Notes: a model not told the origin generated them from the sequence alone. A stretch of DNA of 64,000 nt from Phreatobacter stygius (GCF_005144885.1 NZ_CP039690.1:2245001-2309000), one strand, 5' to 3'; positions 15,617-26,373 are shown, numbered from the stretch's first letter. Translations and numbers: made by a program.

Positions 15617-16465
15617 ATGTCCTTGCGACCGATCATTCTCGCCGCCCTGGCGTTGCTTGCCCTCGCTACGCCGGGCGCTGCCCGCGAACTCGGCACCGCG
15701 CCCGATCTGCGCATTCTCGGCTTCTCGTCCGACGGCCGTTATTTCGGCTTCGAACAGGAGGGCGGCGATGGCGCGAGCCAGCGCGGCGCTTTCGCCGTCG
15801 ATGTGGTCGACCGGACCACCGGCCTGTCCGCCACAGGCTTTCCGCGCGGAGCCACCCAATTGTCCTGGCAGGCCACCCCGGCCGATGCCCGCCACGCCGC
15901 CATGCGGGGCTTCCGCTTCGACGAGGACGACGAGGCCAGCATGCAGACGCCGGCCATCCGGCGCTGGACGCAGGCGACGACCCGCCGGCCGCTGCGCAGG
16001 CTGGGATTGACCGAGCCCGGCCGCCGTCTGGCCGGCCGGACCTGGACCGATCTGACCAGGATGGAAGGCCCTGTCCGGTTCATGGCCGATCCGGACATTA
16101 TCGGCGCCCATCCCGGATTATCGACCAAATATGCCGTCGTCGCGCGGCTGACGGCGCCCGATGATCCAAATCTCGCCTGCCGGGAGCGCGAGACCGCCGC
16201 GACCTATCCGCTCGCCGTGACCCTGACGCCGGAACTGCCGTCTTGGGATCCCGAGGCGGCCAGGCGGTCACCCGAGACCTTCCGGGAACGGACCATCGAA
16301 CTGACTTATATGTTGCCGCCGATGACCTGCGCGACGTCGGTCCACATCACCGACGTCTATCGCAACAGGGCCTCGACGACGCTCGCCGTGGTCGTCCTCA
16401 TCATCGCCGACAGCGGTCACAGCGATTCAGCCGAATATCGCGCCGTCATGTTTCCGATGCGCTGA
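15617..16465 (+). CDS. Predicted secreted DUF2259 protein
   Basis: 282 residues beginning with a Sec signal peptide (MSLRPIILAALALLALATPG, cleavage after AAR or nearby). The mature part starts LGTAPDLRILGFSSDGRYFGFEQEG, the usual opening of DUF2259 secreted proteins. The two Cys residues (LACRE and MTCATS) may form a disulfide. Its role is unknown. The ATG at 15617 is chosen because only this start gives a signal peptide; the frame is open from 15362. Confidence 0.82.
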   Translation: MSLRPIILAALALLALATPGAARELGTAPDLRILGFSSDGRYFGFEQEGGDGASQRGAFAVDVVDRTTGLSATGFPRGATQLSWQATPADARHAAMRGFRFDEDDEASMQTPAIRRWTQATTRRPLRRLGLTEPGRRLAGRTWTDLTRMEGPVRFMADPDIIGAHPGLSTKYAVVARLTAPDDPNLACRERETAATYPLAVTLTPELPSWDPEAARRSPETFRERTIELTYMLPPMTCATSVHITDVYRNRASTTLAVVVLIIADSGHSDSAEYRAVMFPMR

Positions 16466-16476
16466 ACCGGCCCGCG

Positions 16477-17337
16477 TCAGGATGCGTGCCGCAGCACCAG
16501 CGCGCGCGGAATGGCCGACAGGTCCGATTTCAGGCCGCAGACGACAAGCCCGCTGCGCCGGGCGATGGCGCCGACCTCGGCCGCCTGACCGATCCCCAGT
16601 TCGACCACGATATGGCCGCCCGGCGCCAGCAGCCGCAGAGCCTCGCCGAGAATCGCCCGATACGCGTCGAGCCCGTCGGGCCCGCCATCGAGCGCCAGGC
16701 GCGGATCGTGGTCGCGCACTTCCGGTGCGAGCAGGTCGCAGGTTTTCGATGGGATATAAGGCGGATTGGAAACGATCAGGTCGAACAGGCCAACCGCGGC
16801 CGAACCCCAGTCGCTCTCGGCGAAATCCGCGCGCTCCGCCAGTCCCAGGGCCGCGGCATTGGCTCTCGCCGCGCCGAGCGCCTCGGCCGAGCGGTCGAGG
16901 CCGAGGCCGAGCGCGCGCGGCCGTTCGGCGAGCAGCGCCAGCAGGATGGTGCCGGGTCCGGTGCCGAGATCCAGCAGCCTGGCAGGGCGGTCGGCTGATA
17001 TCAGCGCCAGCGCCGCCTCGACCACTGTTTCGGTGTCCGGGCGTGGCACCAGGCAGGCCCGGTTCAGCACGAAGTCGTGGCCGTGAAATTCGCGATGCCC
17101 GAGAATGCGCGCAATCGGTTCGTGGTCGAGCCGCCGCCGCGCCAGATCCTCGAGGCAGGCCGTCATCGTCGCATCGAGCGGCGCATCGGACGCAGTCCCT
17201 GGCACCGCCGGGTCGATACCGGTCGCATGCCGCACCAGCACCCGGGCATCGAGCTCGGCTTCGTCCAGCCCTTGGGCCGCAAAGGCCTTGGCCAGCACCC
17301 GCCGCGCTTCGCTGGCCGATATGCCGGACCGGATCAT
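16477..17337 (-). CDS. prmC: Peptide chain release factor N5-glutamine methyltransferase
   Basis: 286 residues. PrmC methylates the Gln of the GGQ motif in RF1 and RF2, raising termination efficiency. It has the AdoMet-binding motif LLDLGTGPGTI and the catalytic SNPPYIPS loop that marks N5-Gln methyltransferases; the N-terminal helical domain binds the release factor. Its start codon overlaps the prfA stop as TGATG, so the enzyme is translationally coupled to its substrate. It is the last gene of the ptsP-prfA-prmC unit. Confidence 0.96.
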   Translation of the reverse strand: MIRSGISASEARRVLAKAFAAQGLDEAELDARVLVRHATGIDPAVPGTASDAPLDATMTACLEDLARRRLDHEPIARILGHREFHGHDFVLNRACLVPRPDTETVVEAALALISADRPARLLDLGTGPGTILLALLAERPRALGLGLDRSAEALGAARANAAALGLAERADFAESDWGSAAVGLFDLIVSNPPYIPSKTCDLLAPEVRDHDPRLALDGGPDGLDAYRAILGEALRLLAPGGHIVVELGIGQAAEVGAIARRSGLVVCGLKSDLSAIPRALVLRHAS

Positions 17338-18410
17338 CAGGCGCTCTCCAGAGCCAGCAGGCTGGCCTGATGATGCGCCACCAGCGCGTCGATGATCTCG
17401 CCGAGCGCCGTGCCGGCCATGATCTCCGGCAATTTATAGAGCGTCAGCTCGATACGATGATCGGTCACGCGGCCTTGCGGGAAATTATAGGTGCGGATGC
17501 GTTCGGAACGGTCGCCCGAGCCAACCTGCAGCCGGCGGTCGGCGGCGCGGCCGGCGGCCAGCCGCCGCCGCTCCTCGTCGAACAGCCGCGCGCGCAGGAT
17601 CGCCATGGCGCGCGCCTTGTTCTTGTGCTGCGAGCGCTCGTCCTGGACCACCACCACCGTGCCGGTCGGCACGTGGGTGATGCGCACCGCCGATTCGGTC
17701 TTGTTGACATGCTGGCCGCCGGCGCCGCCGGCCCGCATGGTGTCGATGCGCAGGTCGTCGTCATTGATCGCGACATCGACCTCCTCGGCTTCCGGCAGCA
17801 CGGCAACCGTCGCGGCCGAGGTATGGATGCGGCCGCCGGACTCGGTGGCCGGCACGCGCTGGACGCGATGCACGCCGCTTTCGAATTTGAGCTTGGCATA
17901 GGCACCGCTGCCGCGCAGCTCGGCGACGATTTCCTTGAACCCGCCGGCGGTGCCTTCGCTGGCCGAGACCAGTTCGACGGTCCAGCCCTGAACGGCGGCG
18001 AAGCGCTCATACATGCGGTAGAGGTCACCGGCGAACAATGATGCTTCGTCGCCGCCGGTACCGGCGCGGATTTCCAGGATGACGTTCTTGGCATCCGCCG
18101 CGTCCTTCGGCAGCAGCGCGACGCGCAGGTCCGCTTCCAGCGCCGCCAGCCGTGCCTCGACATCGGCACGCTCCTCGCGCGCCAGCGCCGCCATCTCGGC
18201 ATCACCAGCCGGATCGGCCATCAGCTGGTCGAGATCGGCCACCTCGGCGACCGCGGCGCGATAGGCCTTGACCGCACCGACGACCGGATCGAGCTCGGCG
18301 AATTCGCGCGACAGCGCCACGTAGCGGTCGCCTTCCACACCGCCGGACAGTTCCGCCTCGATGACCGCGTGACGCGTCACCAGCGCTTCGAGCTTCGAGA
18401 TTGGCAGCAT
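17337..18410 (-). CDS. prfA: Peptide chain release factor 1
   Basis: 357 residues, the normal RF1 length. RF1 reads UAA and UAG stop codons and triggers release of the peptide. The codon-recognition PAT tripeptide is in [14 protein letters not shown], and the catalytic GGQ is in [10 protein letters not shown]. The start codon overlaps the ptsP stop as TGATG and the end overlaps prmC the same way, so all three genes are translationally coupled. Confidence 0.97.
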   Translation of the reverse strand: MLPISKLEALVTRHAVIEAELSGGVEGDRYVALSREFAELDPVVGAVKAYRAAVAEVADLDQLMADPAGDAEMAALAREERADVEARLAALEADLRVALLPKDAADAKNVILEIRAGTGGDEASLFAGDLYRMYERFAAVQGWTVELVSASEGTAGGFKEIVAELRGSGAYAKLKFESGVHRVQRVPATESGGRIHTSAATVAVLPEAEEVDVAINDDDLRIDTMRAGGAGGQHVNKTESAVRITHVPTGTVVVVQDERSQHKNKARAMAILRARLFDEERRRLAAGRAADRRLQVGSGDRSERIRTYNFPQGRVTDHRIELTLYKLPEIMAGTALGEIIDALVAHHQASLLALESA

Positions 18411-20683
18411 CAGAACGTTATGCCCTCGGCCTCGACGAAATCACGCAGTTTCTCGCGAATCGAGACCCCTGCCTTCGGTTCGTCGATGAGACGGGTCAGA
18501 AGCGTTTCGAGCCGGCCGAGATCGAGCTCGAGCAGCATGGACTTGACCGGACCCATGGCCGCCGGCGACAGCGACAGCGAACGATAGCCGAGCCCCGCCA
18601 GCACCATGGCTTCCAGCGGGCGCGAGGCGAGCTCGCCGCACAGCGTCACCAGCTTGCCGTGTTCATGGCCTTTCTGGGCGAGCGAGCGCAGGGCGCGCAG
18701 GATCGGCGGCGACAACACGTCGAAACGATTGGCCACCCGGTTGTTGCCGCGATCGACGGCGAACATGAACTGCACGAGATCATTCGAGCCGACCGACAGG
18801 AAATCGACCCTGGGCAGCAATTCGTCCAGCTGGAACAACAGCGCCGGCACTTCGACCATCGCGCCGATCTGGACCCGTTCGGGCATGCGGTGGTCGTGCC
18901 GGCGCAAATGGGTCAGCTCGCGCTCGACGATCGCCTTGGCCTCGTCGAACTCCTCGACCGCGGCGATCATCGGGAACATGATGCGCACCTCGCGGCCGGC
19001 GCCGGCGCGCAGCATGGCGCGCACCTGGCTGCGCAGCAGGCCTGGACGGTCGAGGCCGAGCCGGATCGCCCGCCAGCCGAGCGCCGGGTTCTCCTCCTGG
19101 ATCACCTCCATATAGGGCAGCACCTTGTCGCCGCCGATATCGAGGGTACGGAACGTCACCGGCCGATCGCCGGCGGCATCCAGCACCTTGCGATAGAGGT
19201 CGAGCTGCTCGGCGATGCGCGGCAGCGAATTGGCCACCATGAACTGCAGTTCGGTGCGAAACAGCCCAATGCCGGAAGCACCGGTCTCTTCCAGGAACGG
19301 CAGGTCGACCATCAGGCCGGCATTGAGATGGAGCCGGACCTCGACACCGTCCTTGGTCACCGCCGGCTTGTCGCGGATCGCCGCATATTGCGCCTGCCGG
19401 CGGGCGCGGAAGCGCACTTTCTCGGCATAGGCGGTCTCGACATCGCTGGTCGGCCTGAGATGGATCTCGCCGGTCGCGCCGTCGATGATGATGGCATCGC
19501 CCGGATCGGCGAGGCTGGCGGCATTCTCGGCCTGGCCGACGGTGGGAATGCCGAGCGCGCGGGCGACGATCGCCACGTGGCTGGTGGCGCCGCCCTCTTC
19601 CAGCACCAGGCCGCGCAGCCGCGTGCGGTCATAGTCGAGCAGCGAGGCCGGGCCCATGTGGCGCGCCACCACGATGGCGTTTTCCGGCAGATCCTCGCTC
19701 GCCGTCGGGCTCTTGGCGCCGGTCAGCTGGCGCAGGATGCGCATCGCCAGATCGTCCAGATCGTGCATGCGCTCGCGCATATAGGGATCGGTCTGGCGCA
19801 TCATCCGGGCGCGATTGTCGGACTGGACGCGTTCGACCGCCGCCTCCGCGGTGATACCGGTGGCGATCGCCTCCTTCATGCGCCGCATGAAGCCGCGATC
19901 ATGGGCGAACATCCGGTAGGCCTCGAGAATGTCCTTGTGCTCGCCGCCGCGCGCGACATCCTCGTTTTCGAGCATGTCGTCGATCTCGGCGCGGATCGCC
20001 TCGACCGCTTCATCCAGCCGCGACATTTCCTTGTTCGGATCGTCGGCGATCAGCTGCTTCACCAGGATGCGCGGCTCATGCAGCACGACGTAGCCGAGGC
20101 CGACGCCCTCGGCGAGGCCTTCGCCGGCAATGCGCAAGGGCCGGCGCGCCGCCGGCTCCTGGCCGGGCGGGGCGAGCGCCGACAGCTCGCCCGAAGCGAT
20201 CATCTCGGCCAGCACCATCGAGGTCGTCTGCAGCGCCTCGACCTCGTCCTCCTCATATTTGCGATGCGCGCGGTTCTGCACGACCAGCACGCCGAGCGTG
20301 TTACCGCCGCGCAGGATCGGCACACCGAGGAAGGAGTGGAAAATCTCTTCGCCGGTCTCCGGCTTGTAGGAGAACTGCGGATGCTCCTGGGCATCCGACA
20401 GGTTGAGCGGGTCGGCGGTCTGCGCGACCAGGCCGACCAGGCCCTCGCCGGCGCGCATGACGGTCAAGTGCACCGCCTCGCGCTTCAGGCCCTGGGTTGC
20501 ATAGAGCTCGAGCGTACCGTCGACGCGCAGCACATAGACCGAGCAGACCTCGGCCACCATGTTGGCCGCGATCAGCACGACGATCTTGTCGAGGCGGTCC
20601 TGCGCGGAAACCTGCTCCGCCATCACCTCGCGCAGGCGACGGAGCAAAAGGCGAGGACCACCGAAGGCGGCACGCATCGGCAT
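18410..20683 (-). CDS. ptsP: PEP--protein phosphotransferase of the nitrogen PTS (EI-Ntr)
   Basis: 757 residues from the ATG at 20683 (20677 is also possible); this matches the usual alphaproteobacterial length. It autophosphorylates from PEP and passes phosphate to NPr and then EIIA-Ntr, a regulatory relay linked to nitrogen and potassium status. An N-terminal GAF domain (about residues 25-160, [21 protein letters not shown]) is followed by the PTS enzyme I domains with the active His near residue 369 in [17 protein letters not shown], and by the PEP-binding barrel ending in LCGELASRP. The frame extends upstream to 20962, but the extra part is Arg-rich and unlike the family. Confidence 0.96.
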   Translation of the reverse strand: MPMRAAFGGPRLLLRRLREVMAEQVSAQDRLDKIVVLIAANMVAEVCSVYVLRVDGTLELYATQGLKREAVHLTVMRAGEGLVGLVAQTADPLNLSDAQEHPQFSYKPETGEEIFHSFLGVPILRGGNTLGVLVVQNRAHRKYEEDEVEALQTTSMVLAEMIASGELSALAPPGQEPAARRPLRIAGEGLAEGVGLGYVVLHEPRILVKQLIADDPNKEMSRLDEAVEAIRAEIDDMLENEDVARGGEHKDILEAYRMFAHDRGFMRRMKEAIATGITAEAAVERVQSDNRARMMRQTDPYMRERMHDLDDLAMRILRQLTGAKSPTASEDLPENAIVVARHMGPASLLDYDRTRLRGLVLEEGGATSHVAIVARALGIPTVGQAENAASLADPGDAIIIDGATGEIHLRPTSDVETAYAEKVRFRARRQAQYAAIRDKPAVTKDGVEVRLHLNAGLMVDLPFLEETGASGIGLFRTELQFMVANSLPRIAEQLDLYRKVLDAAGDRPVTFRTLDIGGDKVLPYMEVIQEENPALGWRAIRLGLDRPGLLRSQVRAMLRAGAGREVRIMFPMIAAVEEFDEAKAIVERELTHLRRHDHRMPERVQIGAMVEVPALLFQLDELLPRVDFLSVGSNDLVQFMFAVDRGNNRVANRFDVLSPPILRALRSLAQKGHEHGKLVTLCGELASRPLEAMVLAGLGYRSLSLSPAAMGPVKSMLLELDLGRLETLLTRLIDEPKAGVSIREKLRDFVEAEGITF

Positions 20684-20849
20684 GGTCACGTTCTGGGCAT
20701 GATGCCCGCTATCCTGGCAACAGGAACGGCAGGGACCCCGCCGCGCCCCCACCATTAAGGGCGACATCGCCATTTGCAAAGGGCGGGCCGAACGCGAAAC
20801 ATCGTGATCGGCCATTGCTGCGCTGCGGCGTCGGGCAGAGCTGCGGAAA

Positions 20850-21752
20850 TCAGCGGTTCGGGCGGCCAAGATGGCGGGTGAGAAATTCCGCGACGCGCTC
20901 GCGCGCAGCCGCCCAGGCCTCGCGATTCCCGCCGATCGTCGCGCCGCGCCCACCGGGCGCATTAAAATTCACCCGGTTGGCGTTGTGCCGGATCGGCGCC
21001 GCGCTGTCGAAGGAATGATGGGCGCCCGGATAGATCTCGATATCGACGGGCAGACCCTCGGCCTTGGCCCGTTCGGCCAGTTGCCGGCACGGTTCGGCCG
21101 GTGTCCAGTCGTCGAGCTCGCCGGTCAGGATCAAGAGCGGTGCCAGCGGCCTGAACAGGCCGCGATAGCCGGTGATCGGACTGCCCGGCTCGCGGCCGCG
21201 CGCGACGCCCCATTCGCCATAACGCCGGCCGCAACCTGGATAGAGCGCGATCGCCGCAGCGAAACCCGGCGCTGCCCGCGCGCTGTTGGCCGGCGTCGAA
21301 ACGATGCTGGCAAGCGTCGACGAGCCGCCATGCGAGCCGCCCATGACCGCGATCCGCGATCCGTCGACAAAGGCGAGCCCGCGCAGATGGGCGAGAGCCG
21401 CATAGGCATCCCCGACCCGGACATCCGGCGCCGCCGCGGCCTGATCCGGCTCGAGGCAGGTGCCGTTGGGAAATCCCCGGGTGGAAAAGCTGTCCGGCCA
21501 GATCGTCACATAACCCCGACGGGTCAGCTCGCTCGACCAGCGCCAGGGCGCGCCCGACGAGGCCGGACCGAGGCCGGAGCAGTCATGCAGGATGACCACC
21601 GCCGGAAACGGCCCATCGCCGGCAGGCTTGGCGATGATGAAGGGAACGGCGAGCGTCTCGGCACCGGATGCCGCCGCCCCGTCAGGCCCGGCTGCAAGGG
21701 CGGCCATCGCCGCGAAGCCGGCCACGCGAACGATCGATGCCAGTCTCAGCAT
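20850..21752 (-). CDS. Secreted dienelactone-hydrolase-like alpha/beta hydrolase
   Basis: 300 residues with a signal peptide (MLRLASIVRVAGFAAMAALA). The alpha/beta-hydrolase core shows an oxyanion HDCSG motif, the nucleophile elbow GGSHGGS with Ser in place of the Cys of classical dienelactone hydrolases, an acid in TGELDDWTP and the catalytic His in PGAHHSFD. It is likely a periplasmic esterase; the substrate is unknown. The ATG at 21752 is chosen because the signal peptide starts there. Confidence 0.82.
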   Translation of the reverse strand: MLRLASIVRVAGFAAMAALAAGPDGAAASGAETLAVPFIIAKPAGDGPFPAVVILHDCSGLGPASSGAPWRWSSELTRRGYVTIWPDSFSTRGFPNGTCLEPDQAAAAPDVRVGDAYAALAHLRGLAFVDGSRIAVMGGSHGGSSTLASIVSTPANSARAAPGFAAAIALYPGCGRRYGEWGVARGREPGSPITGYRGLFRPLAPLLILTGELDDWTPAEPCRQLAERAKAEGLPVDIEIYPGAHHSFDSAAPIRHNANRVNFNAPGGRGATIGGNREAWAAARERVAEFLTRHLGRPNR

Positions 21753-21830
21753 GCCCCGCGCGCCTTTGCCGGCTCGATCCTCAAAACCACAGCGCGGTCC
21801 GGCCGGGCCGGGCAAGCCCGCAGGCTCGCC

Positions 21831-23069
21831 TCACCCGGCTTTGTCGAGGCCGTAGAGCGAATGCAGCGTACGCGCCGCCAATTCGGTATAGGCGGCGTCG
21901 ATCAGCACCGAGAATTTGATTTCCGAGGTGGTGATCGCGCGGATATTGATCCCCTTCTCGGCCAGCGCCTTGAACGCCTTGGCGGCGACGCCGGCGTGGC
22001 TGCGCATGCCGACCCCGATACACGACACCTTGACCACGTCGGAGGCCGTCTCCAGCGCCTTGAAGCCGACCGTCGGCCGGGCATCCATCAGCACGCGCTG
22101 GGCGCGCTCCAGATCGGCGCCCGGGCAAGTGAAGGTGATGTCGGTGGTCGCCCCGTCGGACGAGACGTTCTGGACGATCATGTCGACATTGATATTGGCA
22201 TCGGCCAGCGGCCCGAAGATCGCCGCCGCCACACCCGGCTTGTCGGCGACCGCGCGGATGCTCACCTGCGCCTCGTCCTTGGAGAAGGCGATGCCGGTGA
22301 CGACCTGCTTTTCCACGATTTCCTCCTCGTCGCAGATGAGAGTGCCGGTTTGCGGGTTGTCCGGATCGTCGAACGACGAACGGACATAGGTTCGCACCCC
22401 ATGAATCATTGAAAGTTCGACCGAGCGGACCTGCAGGACCTTCGAGCCGAGCGACGCCATTTCCAGCATCTCCTCGAACCCGACCTTATCAAGGCGCTTG
22501 GCCTTCGGCACGACGCGCGGGTCGGTGGTATAGACGCCGTCGACATCGGTATAGATGTCGCAGCGTTCGGCGTGGATCGCGGCGGCGATCGCCACGGCGG
22601 AAGTGTCCGAGCCGCCCCGCCCGAGCGTGGTGATCCGGCCGGTCGCCTGATGGACGCCCTGGAAACCTGAAATGACCGCCACCTGGCCATCGGCGAAAGC
22701 CGCATCCAGATTGGCCGAGGGAATATCGGCGATGCGGGCGACCGAATGGGCGTCGTCGGTCAGGATCGGGATTTGCCAACCCTGCCAGGAACGCGCCTTC
22801 AGGCCCATGGAATTGAGCACCACCGCCAGCAGACCGGCGGTGACCTGTTCGCCGGAGGCGACCACCGCGTCATATTCGGCCTGGTCGTGGAAGGGTGCTG
22901 CCTCCTTGCACCAGGCAACCAGCTCATTGGTCTTGCCCGACATGGCGGACACCACCACCGCCACCTGATAGCCGGCCTCGACCTCCCGTTTGACGTGGCG
23001 GGCGACGTTCTTGATCCGGTCGACGGTGGCGACGGAGGTTCCGCCGAACTTCATGACGAGGCGAGACAT
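21831..23069 (-). CDS. lysC: Aspartate kinase
   Basis: 412 residues. It phosphorylates aspartate, the first step to lysine, threonine and methionine. The kinase signature VMKFGGTSV is at residues 5-13, followed by GRGGSDTSAVAIAAA. Two C-terminal ACT domains (from about residue 265; VSIRAVADKPGVAAAIFGPLA and VSCIGVGMRSHAGVAAKAF) sense lysine and threonine. The start at 23069 gives MSRLVMKFGG; a start three codons earlier is possible. It is divergent from ubiG, an arrangement seen in many Hyphomicrobiales. Confidence 0.96.
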   Translation of the reverse strand: MSRLVMKFGGTSVATVDRIKNVARHVKREVEAGYQVAVVVSAMSGKTNELVAWCKEAAPFHDQAEYDAVVASGEQVTAGLLAVVLNSMGLKARSWQGWQIPILTDDAHSVARIADIPSANLDAAFADGQVAVISGFQGVHQATGRITTLGRGGSDTSAVAIAAAIHAERCDIYTDVDGVYTTDPRVVPKAKRLDKVGFEEMLEMASLGSKVLQVRSVELSMIHGVRTYVRSSFDDPDNPQTGTLICDEEEIVEKQVVTGIAFSKDEAQVSIRAVADKPGVAAAIFGPLADANINVDMIVQNVSSDGATTDITFTCPGADLERAQRVLMDARPTVGFKALETASDVVKVSCIGVGMRSHAGVAAKAFKALAEKGINIRAITTSEIKFSVLIDAAYTELAARTLHSLYGLDKAG

Positions 23070-23196
23070 GGCAATCAATCTCTGGCGCGACGCTACGCGC
23101 TCTTTGAAAAAAGGCGCGTATGCATAACGATCGATCGGGGCTATGGCAACGCGTCACAGCCAAACCAGCAGACAAGCCGAAACCACCGGGTGACCC

Positions 23197-23934
23197 ATGA
23201 CGGCAGCAACCCTCGACCAGGCCGAAGTGGAGAAGTTCTCCAAACTCGCCGCCGAATGGTGGAACCCTAACGGCAAGATGGCCGTGCTGCACAAGTTCAA
23301 TCCGGTGCGGCTGCGTTATGTCAGGGATCTCGCGGCCGCCGCCTTCGGCCGCGACCCGCGGGCGCTGCGCGCGCTGGAGGGGTTGCGGATCCTCGATATC
23401 GGCTGCGGCGGCGGCCTCATTTCGGAACCGCTGGCCCGGATGGGCGCCCAGGTGGTCGGCGCCGACCCGGCCCGCGCCAATGTCGAGACCGCCCGCATCC
23501 ATGCCGCCCAGTCGGGCGTGCCGGTCGACTATCGCTGCACCACGGCCGAGGAACTCGCCGCCGCCGGCGATGCCTTCGATGTCGTGCTGGCCATGGAAGT
23601 GGTCGAGCATGTCGCCGATGTCGAGCTGTTCACCACCACCTGCTGCGCCATGGTCAAGCCCGGCGGCCTCCTGGTCATGGCAACCATCAACCGCACCATG
23701 GCAAGCTTCGGTCTGGCCATTGTCGGCGCCGAATATGTGCTCGGCTGGCTGCCGCGCGGCACCCATGACTGGAACAAATTCGTCACGCCGGACGAACTCG
23801 AGGGCGCCATCGACAGGGGCGGCATGACCATCTTCGACCGCAAGGGCGTCTGGTACAATCTGCTGCACAGCCGCTGGGAAGAAACATCCGACCTCAAGGT
23901 CAACTACATGGTGGCGGCGCGCAGGCCCGGCTGA
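23197..23934 (+). CDS. ubiG: Ubiquinone biosynthesis O-methyltransferase
   Basis: 245 residues. UbiG carries out both O-methylations of the ubiquinone ring using AdoMet. It shows the UbiG start ([33 protein letters not shown]), the AdoMet motif [26 protein letters not shown] and the motif [13 protein letters not shown]. It lies back to back with lysC and is the first of two plus-strand genes. Confidence 0.95.
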   Translation: MTAATLDQAEVEKFSKLAAEWWNPNGKMAVLHKFNPVRLRYVRDLAAAAFGRDPRALRALEGLRILDIGCGGGLISEPLARMGAQVVGADPARANVETARIHAAQSGVPVDYRCTTAEELAAAGDAFDVVLAMEVVEHVADVELFTTTCCAMVKPGGLLVMATINRTMASFGLAIVGAEYVLGWLPRGTHDWNKFVTPDELEGAIDRGGMTIFDRKGVWYNLLHSRWEETSDLKVNYMVAARRPG

Positions 23935-24007
23935 CGCAACGGCGAATTGGCATTCCACAGCAGCCGATCGGCTTTCGCAGCCGGCTCGCTGGTGCTAATC
24001 TCGGCTC

Positions 24008-24325
24008 ATGCGTCGCACGGTTTTCACAATCCTTGCCGTCGCGCTGGTCGCGGGCTCCGCCATGGCCCAGTCCGGCGACACGCCACGTCGCGCCCCCTTC
24101 ACACCCGGACCGCCGGTCGCGCTGCCGGACTGCACCTGCCGGGCGCAAGGACGAGAATGGGGGCTAGGGCAAACTGTGTGCCTGAAAACCGCGTCTGGCG
24201 AGCGTCTGGCGACCTGCACGATGGATCTTAACGTGACGTCGTGGCGTATTACCGACGTTCCGTGTGCCACGTCTTCTTTGAAGCCATGGGTAATGGCGCT
24301 CTTGACACAGCGCAACCGGCGGTAA
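24008..24325 (+). CDS. Small secreted Cys-containing protein
   Basis: 105 residues with a signal peptide (MRRTVFTILAVALVAGSAMA). The mature protein contains five Cys residues (PDCTCRAQG, TVCLKTA, ATCTMD, VPCATS), suggesting disulfides in the periplasm. No family is recognised. Confidence 0.7.
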   Translation: MRRTVFTILAVALVAGSAMAQSGDTPRRAPFTPGPPVALPDCTCRAQGREWGLGQTVCLKTASGERLATCTMDLNVTSWRITDVPCATSSLKPWVMALLTQRNRR

Positions 24326-24520
24326 ATCCGTAAAAATCAGGGTTGTACAGCCTGAAAATTCCAGGTTACGCTTGGTTCGGCTCTCAGGTTCGGGCGGCAA
24401 GGACCTGGCGGCGGATCGGACGGGCCATGCGTCCGGTGCAACGCGGATATTCCTGGTCCGGGGCCCTGACAGGTTCGCAATCGTGCGGAACCGGCAGTGC
24501 ATACGGAAAGGCTGACCGGC

Positions 24521-24736
24521 ATGTCGATGACGGGGATCGTCAAATTCTTCAACACTGAGAAGGGCTACGGCTTCATCAAGCCGGACGACGGAGGCAAGGA
24601 CATCTTCGTCCACATCTCGGCCGTCCAGCGCTCCGGGCTCGCCACTCTGGCCGAAGGCCAGAAGCTGGAATACGAGCTCGAACCCGACAAGCGCGGCAAG
24701 GGACCCAAGGCGGTCAATCTCGCTGTTCGTGCTTGA
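24521..24736 (+). CDS. Cold-shock domain protein
   Basis: 71 residues, a single cold-shock domain with RNP1 (KGYGFI) and RNP2 (DIFVHIS). Such proteins bind single-stranded RNA or DNA and act as RNA chaperones. The start at 24521 gives MSMTGIVKFFN, preceded by GGAAAGG. The 195-base interval upstream could be a structured 5' leader of the kind many csp genes have, but no specific structure was identified. Confidence 0.93.
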   Translation: MSMTGIVKFFNTEKGYGFIKPDDGGKDIFVHISAVQRSGLATLAEGQKLEYELEPDKRGKGPKAVNLAVRA

Positions 24737-24940
24737 GGCGGCATTTCGACCGCCCGTAATCGCGCCGCGCGGGGCTGCGCGCGGCGAGGATGGGGCTGCG
24801 CCGGCGAGACGGCGATCGCACGCCTTGACGTGAGGATCGAAACCATCTTGCCGCGCCCTTGCCCGTCAGGTTCCTTCCCTAGGGTTCCCGTCGCGCAGAA
24901 CGCTGGCGCTAAGCGTGCCGTCCGACGTTGCCGCACGCGC
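24737..24940. other. Intergenic interval
   Basis: GC-rich spacer after the cold-shock gene, with no gene and no strong terminator found. It leads into the 14-base tandem repeat. Confidence 0.4.
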
Positions 24941-24996
24941 ATCACCACACAGGGATCGCCGCGCAGGGATCACCGCGCAAGGATCACCGCGACAGA
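24941..24996 (+). repeat. 14-base tandem repeat, about four units
   Basis: Units of ATCACCRCRCARGG occur at 24941, 24955 and 24969, with a diverged fourth unit at 24983. It lies about 45 bases before the UbiH-family gene. The unit is not a multiple of codons and the stretch is non-coding. Confidence 0.75.
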
Positions 24997-25038
24997 GTGG
25001 CTCTCGCGCGGGCCCGGCTTTTCCGATAAACCGCCTTC

Positions 25039-26277
25039 ATGACCGATCGCACGCCCCTGCCTTCGCGAGCCGACATCGTCATCGCCGGCGGCGGCCTCAC
25101 CGGCCTGTCGCTGGGCGTCGCCTTGAAACATGCGCTCGGCCGCGACTTCTCCGTCGTGATGGCCGACCCGGCCCTGGCCGCCGCGCCTGTCGATGACGGC
25201 CGCGCCTCGGCCTTTGCCGCGGCCGCCCGCCGGCTGTTCGAGGTGGTCGGCGTCTGGGACGAGATCGCCCCGCAAGCGCAACCGTTCCTCGACATGGTGG
25301 TGACCGACAGCCGGACGCTCGATGTCGTCCGCCCGGTCTTCCTGACTTTCGACGGCGATGTCGGCCCGGGCGAGCCCTTCGCCCATATGGCGCCGAACGC
25401 CGTGGTCGCCCGCGCCTTGTGGCAACGCGCCCAGGCGCTGGGCATCGTCTTCCAGGCGGTCGGCGTCGAGACCTTCCGGGCCGGGCCCGGCGCCGTGACC
25501 ATTGGCTTCATGAATGGCGGCACCATCACCGCGTCGCTGCTGGCGGCCTGCGACGGCGGCCGGTCGCGGCTGCGCGACCAGGCCGGCATCCGCACGGTCG
25601 GCTGGGACTATGGCCAGTCCGGCATCGTCTGCACGGTGGCGCACGAATATGACCACGGCGGCCGGGCCGAGGAACATTTCCTGCCGGCCGGGCCGTTCGC
25701 CATCCTGCCGATGACCGGCCGGCGCTCGTCCATCGTCTGGACCGAGGAGGCGGCCCGTGCCGAGCGGCTTTGCGCCTTGCCGAAAGTGCTGTTCCAGGAC
25801 GAGCTGGAAAGCCGCTTCGGCCTGAAGCTTGGTGCGATCGACCTGGTCGACCAGCCGAAATCCTATCCGCTCGGCCTGAAGGTGGCGCGCGACTTCGTGG
25901 CCGAACGGCTGGCGCTGGTCGGCGATGCCGCCCATGTCATTCACCCGATCGCCGGCCAGGGCATCAATATGGGCTTGCGCGACGTCGCGGCGCTGGCCGA
26001 ATGCATTGCCGATGCCGCGCGCCTCGGCCTCGATCCAGGCGGCCCCGATATGCTGGCGCGTTACCAGCGCTGGCGCCGTTTCGACACCGTGCTGATGGGG
26101 GCGACCACCGACGGCCTCAACCGGCTGTTCTCCAACGGCTCGGATCCGCTGCGTTTCGTGCGCGATCTGGGGCTTGGCCTGGTCGACCGCATGCCGGCGC
26201 TGAAACGTTTCTTCATTCGCCAGGCCGCCGGCCTGACCGGCGACGTGCCGCGCCTGCTCAAGGGCGAAGCGCTCTAG
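25039..26277 (+). CDS. UbiH/UbiF/COQ6-family FAD-dependent hydroxylase
   Basis: 412 residues. The Rossmann FAD motif ADIVIAGGGLTGLSLGVALK opens the protein, a DDGRASAFA motif follows, and the second FAD motif LALVGDAAHVIHPIAGQGINMGLRD is near the C-terminus. The family hydroxylates the ubiquinone precursor ring; ubiG lies 1.1 kb upstream on the same strand, which fits that pathway. The exact ring position (UbiH, UbiF, UbiI or UbiL) cannot be told from motifs. Confidence 0.92.
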   Translation: MTDRTPLPSRADIVIAGGGLTGLSLGVALKHALGRDFSVVMADPALAAAPVDDGRASAFAAAARRLFEVVGVWDEIAPQAQPFLDMVVTDSRTLDVVRPVFLTFDGDVGPGEPFAHMAPNAVVARALWQRAQALGIVFQAVGVETFRAGPGAVTIGFMNGGTITASLLAACDGGRSRLRDQAGIRTVGWDYGQSGIVCTVAHEYDHGGRAEEHFLPAGPFAILPMTGRRSSIVWTEEAARAERLCALPKVLFQDELESRFGLKLGAIDLVDQPKSYPLGLKVARDFVAERLALVGDAAHVIHPIAGQGINMGLRDVAALAECIADAARLGLDPGGPDMLARYQRWRRFDTVLMGATTDGLNRLFSNGSDPLRFVRDLGLGLVDRMPALKRFFIRQAAGLTGDVPRLLKGEAL

Positions 26278-26373
26278 CAGCAGGACGCCGCATACATACT
26301 CTTCCCTAGTTTCCGATCACCGTGGGAAACCGCACGATCCCCCCGGCCAGGACTGCTGGCGGGAGGAATCTCA

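Noticed and set aside
18401-20758. A 785-residue open frame antisense to ptsP
   Set aside because: It mirrors the high-GC codon bias of ptsP, is rich in His, Arg, Gln and Asp, and has no domain; ptsP is certain on the other strand.
24941-24996. Possible CRISPR array
   Set aside because: Units are 14 bases in direct contact with no spacers, so it is a simple tandem repeat. No CRISPR array or cas gene was found in the window.
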